Shown here one piece after another: positions 1-7,099 of a DNA stretch of 64,000 bases (position 1 is the first letter of the stretch; every line of letters begins with the position of its first letter). Location: assembly GCF_010119225.1 (NCBI RefSeq), contig NZ_WNKF01000001.1, positions 248,001 to 312,000 of the forward strand, written 5' to 3'. The notes below the pieces were generated by a model, which did no database searches, was not told the origin of the DNA, and was given only the letters and a program-made list of their open reading frames with translations. This DNA comes from Cyclobacterium roseum. Its GTDB lineage: Bacteria; Bacteroidota; Bacteroidia; Cytophagales; Cyclobacteriaceae. The position numbers were made by a program, and so were the translations under genes.

Positions 1-67
1 AGGAAACAGCTAGTCCAAGGATAATGGCAAATAGAAAGGCGGCCGGTTTTACAAATTTCATTTTCAT
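1..67 (-). CDS. Exported protein, N-terminal fragment (cut by window edge)
   Basis: Only the first 22 codons lie in the window. Read on the minus strand from the ATG at 67 (a second in-frame ATG is at 61), they give a short basic stretch (MKMKFVK) followed by about 15 hydrophobic residues. This is a typical signal peptide or N-terminal anchor, so the product is probably exported or membrane bound. The mature part lies outside the window and no function can be named. The divergent small genes to its right give no functional clue. Confidence 0.55.
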   Translation of the reverse strand, partial: MKMKFVKPAAFLFAIILGLAVS

Positions 68-223
68 AATTATATGTTAGTGGTTTGATCTGCTGATGGT
101 AAAAATCGAGGTCGACTACCGAAAATAGGAAATAGAAAAGGCCTTTTGGGTATATTTCGGAGGCAAATTATCAAAAACTTCCGAAAAATCTGAAATTTCA
201 GTAATTTATTTCACCACTTAATT

Positions 224-562
224 TTAGTGATGGATTTTCTTTAAAAAAGACTGTAAGTCATCTTCCAGTTCAAGAAGCTTTTGAAACAGGTCCTTATGAT
301 ACAGCGGAAAAAGGTTGGGGATATCGGCCTCTATTTTTTCAATATGCTCATTGATCTCAGTAGCTCCCAAAAATCCAAATACAGGCTTGGTTTTATGAAA
401 TTTTTGCTTGATAGCGGTTATTTCTCCCAAATCATACAAAGGCATCAGGTTTTTTAAATCCTGAATATTCAGATCAATGACCAATTCAATTATTTCATAA
501 ATCAGGTCAAGGTCCTGATCAAAATAATGATAGATCATGTCCGGTTTGATCTGTTTGTACAT
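224..562 (-). CDS. HPt (histidine phosphotransfer) domain protein
   Basis: A 112-residue stand-alone protein predicted to be almost all helical, as expected for a four-helix HPt bundle. The phospho-accepting histidine is probably His56 in FHKTKPVFGFLGA, which fits the HPt pattern of His-Lys followed by a small, hydrophobic, Gly-containing turn. HPt proteins carry phosphate between hybrid histidine kinases and response regulators in the cytoplasm. Length matches the family (about 100-120). No kinase or regulator gene is nearby, so it is an orphan whose partners must be elsewhere. The start is the ATG at 562; upstream in-frame sequence is not coding-like. The family call rests on the motif and helical pattern only. 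Confidence 0.65.
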   Translation of the reverse strand: MYKQIKPDMIYHYFDQDLDLIYEIIELVIDLNIQDLKNLMPLYDLGEITAIKQKFHKTKPVFGFLGATEINEHIEKIEADIPNLFPLYHKDLFQKLLELEDDLQSFLKKIHH

Positions 563-635
563 ATAATTGGGAAATTAGCAGTAAAGAAAAGGTGATAAAT
601 AAGTTTGCCTGTAATAATCTACTATTACGTAAACG

Positions 636-643
636 CAAAACTA
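636..643 (-). promoter_or_regulatory. Candidate -7 box for the HPt gene
   Basis: Read on the minus strand the bases are TAGTTTTG, a match to the Bacteroidota -7 consensus TAnnTTTG, 73 bases upstream of the HPt start. No TTTG is present at the -33 distance, so this is a half-site only. Confidence 0.3.
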
Positions 644-761
644 GCACTCAATAGATGTATTGGCTTAATAAAACTTTAATAAATTTAAAAAAATTCCCTT
701 TTGTCACGGCAGTAACTGTTAATGTTCAACTGAGAAACGAACCAAAACCCTCAATATTCCC

Positions 762-769
762 TAATTTTG
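762..769 (+). promoter_or_regulatory. Candidate -7 box for the small membrane protein gene
   Basis: TAATTTTG matches TAnnTTTG and lies 66 bases before the ATG at 836. There is no clear TTTG 19 bases upstream, so support is from the -7 box and its position only. Confidence 0.32.
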
Positions 770-835
770 TATTTACTTGGGAACTATTTCGTGAATCTGA
801 AGTTTTATCAAAATGGCCCATCAAATTGCTTGTCA

Positions 836-982
836 ATGAATCGAAATAAGTGGATATTCCTCATTTTTGGACTGGTTTTTATGATTATTATGATCTTGAT
901 TGGGATAGACATGTCGTCAAAGACCACCTTTCCTGGTTCAAAAGGAAATTTGAAAGAAAGAATCGAAAATAATCAACGCTGA
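836..982 (+). CDS. Small single-span membrane protein
   Basis: A 48-residue protein beginning MNRNKW. It has one strongly hydrophobic stretch (about residues 6-24, FLIFGLVFMIIMILIGI) followed by a polar tail containing SSKTTFPGSKGNLKER. It is predicted to be an inner-membrane protein with a short soluble tail. An in-frame ATG at 767 would add 23 residues that do not resemble a leader and would overlap the candidate promoter box, so the ATG at 836 is preferred. It lies 36 bases before the next gene and is probably co-transcribed with it. Small proteins with a comparable tail seem familiar from other Bacteroidota, but I cannot name a function. Confidence 0.5.
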   Translation: MNRNKWIFLIFGLVFMIIMILIGIDMSSKTTFPGSKGNLKERIENNQR

Positions 983-1018
983 TTTTTCAGAAACGGAATT
1001 TTCATTACCTTTTAATCT

Positions 1019-1663
1019 ATGCATCAACTAAAAATGTCACGCTTGATAGAGGCGTTGGAAGTTATCGAACACGACTATGAGGTAGATTTTCATGTTCCGG
1101 TAAAACCGGCCCTTCTGGATGGTAAAGGACAAGAACTATTAAATGAGGCGTATAAGGGACTTGGTGGGCAGGGAGCCTATCCGGTATTGCGTCAATTGAA
1201 GGTACCCGTCAAAGTAGGTCAACATTTATTGATATATGATGATGCGAACCATTTTAACCGGTATCGCCAAACCACTTTAAAGTCGGAATTGTATCGTGTC
1301 TTTCAGTTTTCCTGGCATTCAGGCTACCTGCGCATGTGCCGTTCTCACGAACGCGAATGCCTTCTTTCTGGTTTACAGGAACGGGTATGGAATGGCCCTC
1401 CGCTTGCATCCAACTGTTTTGGAGCAGCAGAGGAGCCTGGAGAATTGACTGGAAATGGATCTCCTGGTTGGAAACTTAATGCCTATAATGATTTGCAATA
1501 CGATTTGATGGCCCGGTTGCAGGGGTATCGGCTTATCCGCATTCCAGCCTACGAAAACCTAATGATAGCCGGTAGACTACAGCGAATAGATAAGTTATTG
1601 TTGCAGCCAAATGAAGCTACTTTGCAGGCACTTGGTAGCTGGTTGGTGAGAAAGATGGACTGA
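1019..1663 (+). CDS. Conserved hypothetical protein, 214 aa
   Basis: A soluble 214-residue protein with no signal peptide and no family I recognise. The composition is ordinary for a globular cytoplasmic protein, with a Trp/Gly/Cys-rich middle (GPPLASNCFGAAEEPG near residues 127-142) and a helical C-terminus. Residues 102-116 hold three cysteines and a histidine in a Cys-Arg-Ser-His-Glu setting, but this is not a recognised metal motif. The start may be the ATG at 1019 or the one at 1034 (MSRLIEAL); the second gives a more natural helix. Its stop codon (1661-1663) directly abuts the stop of the convergent kinase gene, with no base between them. Function unknown. Confidence 0.6.
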   Translation: MHQLKMSRLIEALEVIEHDYEVDFHVPVKPALLDGKGQELLNEAYKGLGGQGAYPVLRQLKVPVKVGQHLLIYDDANHFNRYRQTTLKSELYRVFQFSWHSGYLRMCRSHERECLLSGLQERVWNGPPLASNCFGAAEEPGELTGNGSPGWKLNAYNDLQYDLMARLQGYRLIRIPAYENLMIAGRLQRIDKLLLQPNEATLQALGSWLVRKMD

Positions 1664-2281
1664 TCAGGGAAACAGCCCAAATAATTCGCGGTCAATCCTG
1701 CTTACGATTTCCGAAAAATGGTCCCGGTTATCAGCGAAATTTAGGTTGTTGACATCGACTACCAATAGTTTTCCGTGTTTGTAGCCAGCTATCCATTTTT
1801 CATAATGCTCATTTAGGCTTTTAAGGTATGCTATTTGGATACTTCGTTCGTAATTTCTCCCCCGTTTTTCGATTTGATCTACCAATTTGGGAATGTCCGA
1901 TTTCAAATAAATCAGTAAATCCGGTGGGCTAATAAATTTTTCCATTGATTGATACAGCTCCAGGTAATTTTTATAGTCCCTGTTCGAAATTAACGCCGTC
2001 TCATAAAGGTTGGCAGCAAAGATATGGGCATCTTCGTAGATGGTGCGGTCCTGTATGGTTGAAAGTTGGCTTTCCTGGATTCTTTTGACCTGATTGAAAC
2101 GGCTGTGTAAAAAATAGACCTGCAGGTGAAAAGCCCATTTTTCCATGTCTTTATAAAAATCTACCAAATAGGGGTTTTCCTCCACGGATTCAAATTCTGC
2201 TTTCCAGCCGTAATGTCCTGATAATTTTTTTACCAAAGTGGTTTTTCCACTTCCAATATTTCCTGAAATGGCGATATGCAT
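1664..2281 (-). CDS. Deoxynucleoside kinase (dGK/dAK-type)
   Basis: Phosphorylates deoxynucleosides, probably deoxyadenosine or deoxyguanosine, with ATP in the cytoplasmic salvage pathway. With the ATG at 2281 the protein has 205 residues and opens with a beta strand and P-loop GNIGSGKT (residues 7-14). It then shows the family Glu-Asn-Pro-Tyr substrate loop (about 35-38), an Asp-Arg pair in QDRTIYED (about 78-79, equivalent to the DRS motif) and an Arg-rich lid EKRGRNYERS. These positions and the length fit the dNK family. A TTG six codons upstream would add KKKLK and is a less likely start. Substrate choice cannot be decided from sequence alone. Confidence 0.88.
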   Translation of the reverse strand: MHIAISGNIGSGKTTLVKKLSGHYGWKAEFESVEENPYLVDFYKDMEKWAFHLQVYFLHSRFNQVKRIQESQLSTIQDRTIYEDAHIFAANLYETALISNRDYKNYLELYQSMEKFISPPDLLIYLKSDIPKLVDQIEKRGRNYERSIQIAYLKSLNEHYEKWIAGYKHGKLLVVDVNNLNFADNRDHFSEIVSRIDRELFGLFP

Positions 2282-2325
2282 TTTTAACTTTTTTTTCAAT
2301 AATGGGGCGAAAGTACCCTTTATTT

Positions 2326-2333
2326 CAAATTTA
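2326..2333 (-). promoter_or_regulatory. Candidate -7 box for the deoxynucleoside kinase gene
   Basis: The minus strand reads TAAATTTG, matching TAnnTTTG, 44 bases upstream of the ATG at 2281. No matching -33 TTTG was found. Confidence 0.33.
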
Positions 2334-2458
2334 TTTTTAATTTTAAAACATCCTTTTTAGAAAATTTGCCATTCAAATCAACGCCCAAACTAGCTTCTAT
2401 GAACACCTCTCAATACCCGGCAAATGGTCTGTTCTAACGATTATTAAGTAAAAGTAAT

Positions 2459-3784
2459 ATGAATCAACCAATCACTGGCAAGGAAAATGAATTAAAAAAA
2501 ACCCTGGGTCCCTTCATGCTATGGGGACTGGGAGTGGGTTATGTGATATCCGGAAATTACTTTGGATGGAACCTGGGATTGGCGGAAGGGGGGACCTGGG
2601 GAGCGGCGATTGCCATTTTTTTTATCATTCTCATGTATATTACGTTCACCTTTAGCTATACGGAAATGGCCTGTGCCATTCCGCGGGCAGGCGGAGCTTT
2701 TTCCTATGCCGAAAGGGGGTTGGGAAAACAGCTCGGCTTTTTGGCCGGAATGTCCCAAAATATAGAATTTATCTTTGCACCTCCAGCCATTGCCTCTGCT
2801 ATTGGGGCCTACTTTAGCATATTTTTTCCGGAATGGAATGTGCTATGGGTTGGGATCGGTGCTTACCTGATATTTACCTTGTTAAATGTAGTCGGACTAC
2901 AGATAGCGGCCACTTTCGAGTTATTTATCACCATCGTGGCCGTGCTGGGACTGTTGTTTTTTGCGGGGGTTACGCTTCCCGAGTTTGATGCATCCAATCT
3001 CAGTACCAAGGGATTTCACCAGGGGTATATGGGGATCGTTGCAGCCATTCCTTTTGCAATTTGGTTTTTTCTGGCCATTGAAGGGGTAGCCAATGTGGCC
3101 GAGGAAACCATTAACCCGCAAAAGAATATTTTGAGAGGGTTTGGCTCCGCATTGTTGACATTAGTGATTCTTTGCCTGCTTACTTTTGTCTCGGCGGTGG
3201 GAGTGGGTGGCTGGGAAGCCATCGTCTATCCGGATGAAACCGGCATCGCTTCAGACTCCCCCTTGCCGCTAGCCATGGAAATGGTGGTAGGGTCCGATCA
3301 TTCTTACTATCATTTATTAACTTTTATTGCGTTATTTGGGCTGGTGGCTTCTTTTAACGGCATCATCCTGGCCGCAGGCAGAACTACCTTTGAATTTGGC
3401 CGCGTAGGATATGCGCCAAAAGTCATTGGAAAGGTCAATAAAAAATTTAAAACCCCTGGAAATGCCCTCCTTTTCAATATGGTTATTGGAATCATTGCTC
3501 TGCTTACTGGCAAGACAGGTGAGATCATCACCATTGCTGTATTTGGTGCTTTGGGCTTGTATATATTATCAATGATTGCCTTTTTTTACCTGAGAAAGAA
3601 AGAACCGGACCTGGAACGACCGTTCAGGGTGCCTATGTATCCCTTATTCCCGATGGTGGCATTGGTCATCGCCAGTATTTCGATGTTGGCCATGATTCTT
3701 TATAATTTTATGCTGGCCCTGCTGTTTTTTGCCATGTTAATTGGTTCTTTTGTGTTTTTTAGAATTTTCATTTACAAACCCTAA
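2459..3784 (+). CDS. Ethanolamine-type APC-family permease
   Basis: A 441-residue integral membrane transporter with about 12 hydrophobic spans. It belongs to the amino acid-polyamine-organocation superfamily and most resembles the ethanolamine permease branch. The first span carries the helix-breaking GLGVGYVISGNYFGWN (residues 24-39), followed by PRAGGAFSYAERGLG (75-89), both typical of that branch. It is the first gene of a five-gene operon; only six bases separate it from the ligase gene. In this setting it should import the amine substrate that is then gamma-glutamylated. The substrate (ethanolamine, another amino alcohol or an amino acid) is inferred from family and neighbours. About 160 bases separate it from the divergent kinase gene, and the operon promoter must lie there. 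Confidence 0.85.
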   Translation: MNQPITGKENELKKTLGPFMLWGLGVGYVISGNYFGWNLGLAEGGTWGAAIAIFFIILMYITFTFSYTEMACAIPRAGGAFSYAERGLGKQLGFLAGMSQNIEFIFAPPAIASAIGAYFSIFFPEWNVLWVGIGAYLIFTLLNVVGLQIAATFELFITIVAVLGLLFFAGVTLPEFDASNLSTKGFHQGYMGIVAAIPFAIWFFLAIEGVANVAEETINPQKNILRGFGSALLTLVILCLLTFVSAVGVGGWEAIVYPDETGIASDSPLPLAMEMVVGSDHSYYHLLTFIALFGLVASFNGIILAAGRTTFEFGRVGYAPKVIGKVNKKFKTPGNALLFNMVIGIIALLTGKTGEIITIAVFGALGLYILSMIAFFYLRKKEPDLERPFRVPMYPLFPMVALVIASISMLAMILYNFMLALLFFAMLIGSFVFFRIFIYKP

Positions 3785-3790
3785 CCTGAA

Positions 3791-5155
3791 ATGATTCCTA
3801 CAAAAGAAGAAGTAATCAGAGAATTAAAAAAACGCTCTTGTGAAAAGATAAAACTGGCCATCGTAGACATTGACGGGGTGCTGAGGGGCAAAGTGGTTTC
3901 GTTGGATAAATTCATTTCGATATTGGATGGAGGCATGGGATTTTGTGCCGTCGTGTTTGGATGGGATATGGAGGATAAGTCCTATGATAACGTGTCGGTG
4001 ACGGGTTGGCATACAGGTTATCCCGATTTTAATGCAACCATTGACTTGTCTACTCAAAGAAACATTCCCTGGGAAAAAAACCTGCCTTTCTTTTTAGCCG
4101 ATTTCCATCAGGACAAGGAGCAGGGTGGTTTGGTTTGTCCCCGGTCTCTTTTAAGAAAAATAACACAAAAATCCCTGGATGCGGGGTACAAGCCGCTTTT
4201 CGCTCAGGAGTTTGAGTGGTTTAATTTTGAAGTGACTCCCGATGAATTTGCTCAGGCAAACGGTTCGTTACCCAAAGCCATGACTCCTGGAATGTTTGGG
4301 TATTCTCATCTAAGGGCCTCGCTGAAGAGTGATTTCTTTCATGACCTCTTTGATCTCTGTGGTCGTTTTGATATTCCTTTGGAAGGCTTGCATACCGAGA
4401 CAGGTCCGGGGGTTTATGAAGCGGCCATTCAGTACAGCGAAATCCTTCTGGCAGCGGACAGGGCCACTTTATTCAAGACCAGCGTCAAAGAAATTGCTTA
4501 TAAACACGGACTCATGGCAACATTCATGGCCAAATGGACCGAGGCCTTGCCGGGAAATGGCGGGCATGTACACCAAAGTATCTGGGATCCCAGCCTCGAA
4601 AAAAACCTGTTTTACGATTCTAATGATAATTGGAGCATGAGCAAGCTGATGCGACAGTATATTGCCGGGCAGTTATATTGCCTGCCGCACATGCTGCCCC
4701 TATTTGCCCCCACCATCAATAGCTACAAACGATTGGTGGAAGGGGCCTGGGCTCCGACCACGCTGACCTGGGCCCGGGACAACCGGACCACAGCACTGCG
4801 GGTGCTGTCCGGAGGCAAAAAATCTACCCGACTGGAAACAAGGGTCATTGGATCGGATGTCAATCCTTACCTTGCCATGGCTGCCTGTCTGGCTGCCGGC
4901 CTTTATGGTATCGAACATCAATTGGACCTGGATAAACCAGCCACCGTTGGAAATGGCTACAAGGATTATTCCAACGGTTCCATTCCTACTTCGCTTCAGG
5001 AAGCAACGGCTGCAATGAAGAATTCAGAAGTAGCCCATTCCCTTTTTGGAAGTGACTTTGTACGGCACTTCTGCAAGACCAGGGAATGGGAATGCCGGGA
5101 GTTCGCCTCAAAAGTGACGGATTGGGAGCGGAAACGGTATTTTGAAATCATTTAA
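3791..5155 (+). CDS. Glutamine-synthetase-like gamma-glutamylamine ligase
   Basis: A 454-residue member of the GS superfamily of the PuuA/IpuC/GlnA4 kind, which joins the gamma-carboxylate of glutamate to an amine using ATP. Metal and ATP motifs are present in order: QEFEWFNFE (139-147), HTETGPGVYE (201-210), GNGGHVHQS (255-263), NSYKRL, DNRTTALRV and RLETRVIGSDVNPYLA. The GNGGHVHQS form differs from the GSGMHVHQS of true glutamine synthetase, and the adenylylation loop is absent. Both point to a ligase for an organic amine, not ammonia. With an ethanolamine-type permease in front and alcohol and aldehyde dehydrogenases behind, the likely product is gamma-glutamylethanolamide or a similar amide. 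The exact amine is inference. Confidence 0.85.
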   Translation: MIPTKEEVIRELKKRSCEKIKLAIVDIDGVLRGKVVSLDKFISILDGGMGFCAVVFGWDMEDKSYDNVSVTGWHTGYPDFNATIDLSTQRNIPWEKNLPFFLADFHQDKEQGGLVCPRSLLRKITQKSLDAGYKPLFAQEFEWFNFEVTPDEFAQANGSLPKAMTPGMFGYSHLRASLKSDFFHDLFDLCGRFDIPLEGLHTETGPGVYEAAIQYSEILLAADRATLFKTSVKEIAYKHGLMATFMAKWTEALPGNGGHVHQSIWDPSLEKNLFYDSNDNWSMSKLMRQYIAGQLYCLPHMLPLFAPTINSYKRLVEGAWAPTTLTWARDNRTTALRVLSGGKKSTRLETRVIGSDVNPYLAMAACLAAGLYGIEHQLDLDKPATVGNGYKDYSNGSIPTSLQEATAAMKNSEVAHSLFGSDFVRHFCKTREWECREFASKVTDWERKRYFEII

Positions 5156-5191
5156 TGGTAAAAAAACCTACAAAGAAATACTAAAAATAAT

Positions 5192-6340
5192 ATGAAATCC
5201 CCACAAAAGTATACATTTAGCTTTCCTACTACCATCTGTTTTGGAGCCGGGGTTGTTGCCGAATTGGGCGAGTATTTAAAAGATCAACATCTTACCAAGC
5301 CTCTTTTGGTAACAGACCCACTGGTAAGGGAATTGGATTTTTTCACCAAGATTACCTCGCGGTTGGAGCGAGCTGGAATATCGGTAGAAGTATTTTCGGA
5401 GGTCCATAAAAATCCGGTAAAATCCGATGTCCTCAAAGGTAAGAAGCGCTATCAGGAATCTGATCGTGACAGTATCATTGGCATAGGAGGGGGCGTAGGG
5501 CTGGATGTGGCCCGGGCCATTGCCTTAAGTATTAACCACCACCGGGATTTGTTTGACTATGACGATCTGATCGGGGGAGACCAATACGTAACCGAACCCA
5601 TCCCTCATTTTGTGACCATCCCTACGACGGCAGGCACCGGAAGTGAAGTAGGTAGAAGTGCGATTATTTCTGAGGACGAGAGTAAGAAGAAGCGAATTCT
5701 ATTTGCCCCCTCACTCCTGGCCAAAATTGTTTTTGCGGATCCCGAATTGACGATGGGCTTACCTGCTTTTGTGACGGCTGCAACTGGAATGGATGCGCTT
5801 ACCCATAATATGGAGGCTTATTTGTCTAAAAACTGGCATCCCATGTGCAGCGGTATTGCATTGGAGGGCATTCAACTAATCGGTAAATCCCTTGAAAAAG
5901 CCACTCTTCGCCCAGACCTGGAATCCCGTAGCGACATGTTGATGGCTTCCATGATGGGAGCGGTTGCCTTTCAGAAGGGGCTGGGAGTAGTACATAGCCT
6001 GGCCCATCCGCTTTCCAGCCTCCTTGATACCCATCACGGGTTGGCCAATGCGGTCAATTTACCCCAGGGATTGGCATTTAATTACGGTGGCTTTGAAGAA
6101 AAATTCGAACAAATGGCCCTTATGCTCGGCCTCAATAAGAGAGACGGTTCACAGCTTCCGCGATACATCGCTTCCTTGAATGCCCGATTGGGCCTGCCAG
6201 AAAACCTCAGCTCCATAGGGGTGCAGCCGTCACATATCGCTACTTTGTCTGAATTAGCCCTTGCCGATTTTTGCCATCCCAATAATCCCAAGCCAGTGAG
6301 CCAAAAAGATTTTGAAATGATGTATACCAACGCGTTATAA
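5192..6340 (+). CDS. Iron-containing (group III) alcohol dehydrogenase
   Basis: A 382-residue NAD(P)-dependent dehydrogenase of the iron-activated family. The dinucleotide loop is GIGGGVGLDVARA (97-109), with VG in place of the more common SS. The TTAGTGSEV signature is at 145-153. The metal ligands fit Asp201, His205, His268 and His282 (DALTHN and HSLAHPLSS...HHGLA), with the spacing seen in FucO-type enzymes. Length is normal. In the operon it would oxidise the free hydroxyl of a gamma-glutamylated amino alcohol to an aldehyde. It sits 36 bases after the ligase gene and four bases before the amidotransferase gene. Confidence 0.87.
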   Translation: MKSPQKYTFSFPTTICFGAGVVAELGEYLKDQHLTKPLLVTDPLVRELDFFTKITSRLERAGISVEVFSEVHKNPVKSDVLKGKKRYQESDRDSIIGIGGGVGLDVARAIALSINHHRDLFDYDDLIGGDQYVTEPIPHFVTIPTTAGTGSEVGRSAIISEDESKKKRILFAPSLLAKIVFADPELTMGLPAFVTAATGMDALTHNMEAYLSKNWHPMCSGIALEGIQLIGKSLEKATLRPDLESRSDMLMASMMGAVAFQKGLGVVHSLAHPLSSLLDTHHGLANAVNLPQGLAFNYGGFEEKFEQMALMLGLNKRDGSQLPRYIASLNARLGLPENLSSIGVQPSHIATLSELALADFCHPNNPKPVSQKDFEMMYTNAL

Positions 6341-6343
6341 GTC

Positions 6344-7099
6344 ATGCTCAAAATTGGTATCAGTGCCTGCTTTATGTATCCCGATCCATCACGGGTCGTT
6401 TTTGGACCTAAGCATCTCGCCTATGTAGAAGGCGATATGTTTTCGTATGTCTCCCAAGAGGGGATTTTGCCCGTGTTGATTCCGGATTTACCCGTTCATA
6501 AATTAACAGGGATTCTGGCAGAATTGGATGGTTTTGTTTTTCAGGGAGGTACCGACCTGGCACCCCAAAGCTATGGAGAGGAACCCATCGTTTCAGGTAA
6601 GTGGCTGGGAGATCCCTATCGGGATGCGTACGAATTAAGATTAATGGATTATGCCATCCAGCATCAAAAGCCAGTCCTGGGTATTTGCAGGGGTTTGCAA
6701 TTGTTGAACGTCTATTTTGGTGGAACGCTCTACCAGGATATTAGCCTTCAAGTCCCGGGCTCAATTGTGCATAGAGATGCGGCATTATACGATCAGGTGA
6801 CCCATAAAATCAAACTGGTACCCGGCAAAACCCTGGAAAAAATCTACCCTGAGAAAGAAATGGATACGGTTAATTCCGTACACCATCAGGGGATAAAGAA
6901 GCTGGGCGAGGGACTGGAAGTCTTGGCTAGTTGCCGGGAAGATGGGATGGTGGAAGCAGTGCAGGCTAATGGGGCTGCAAATCTGAATGCCATCGCAGTG
7001 CAATGGCACCCAGAATTCTCTGTAGGTAAAATGCCTCCTCACTTGGATCCGCTACGTCTATATGCCTATTTTGTAGAAAAAGTAAAAAATCAATTATAA
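6344..7099 (+). CDS. Class I glutamine amidotransferase, PuuD-like gamma-glutamyl hydrolase
   Basis: A 251-residue peptidase C26/class I amidotransferase. The nucleophile is Cys115 in LGICRGLQLLN, and the charge relay is His222 and Glu224 in QWHPEF. GFVFQGGTDLAP (63-74) and the VHHQG segment are as in PuuD. No ammonia-channelled partner domain is fused. PuuD hydrolyses gamma-glutamyl-GABA to glutamate and GABA. Here the expected substrate is the gamma-glutamyl amino acid made by the two dehydrogenases, for example gamma-glutamylglycine, releasing glutamate for another cycle. Its stop and the next start share one base (TAATG), showing tight translational coupling. Confidence 0.86.
   Translation: MLKIGISACFMYPDPSRVVFGPKHLAYVEGDMFSYVSQEGILPVLIPDLPVHKLTGILAELDGFVFQGGTDLAPQSYGEEPIVSGKWLGDPYRDAYELRLMDYAIQHQKPVLGICRGLQLLNVYFGGTLYQDISLQVPGSIVHRDAALYDQVTHKIKLVPGKTLEKIYPEKEMDTVNSVHHQGIKKLGEGLEVLASCREDGMVEAVQANGAANLNAIAVQWHPEFSVGKMPPHLDPLRLYAYFVEKVKNQL

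Noticed and set aside
655-849. 64-codon plus-strand open frame
   Set aside because: Overlaps the candidate promoter and the better-supported small membrane protein gene, and has no protein-like features.
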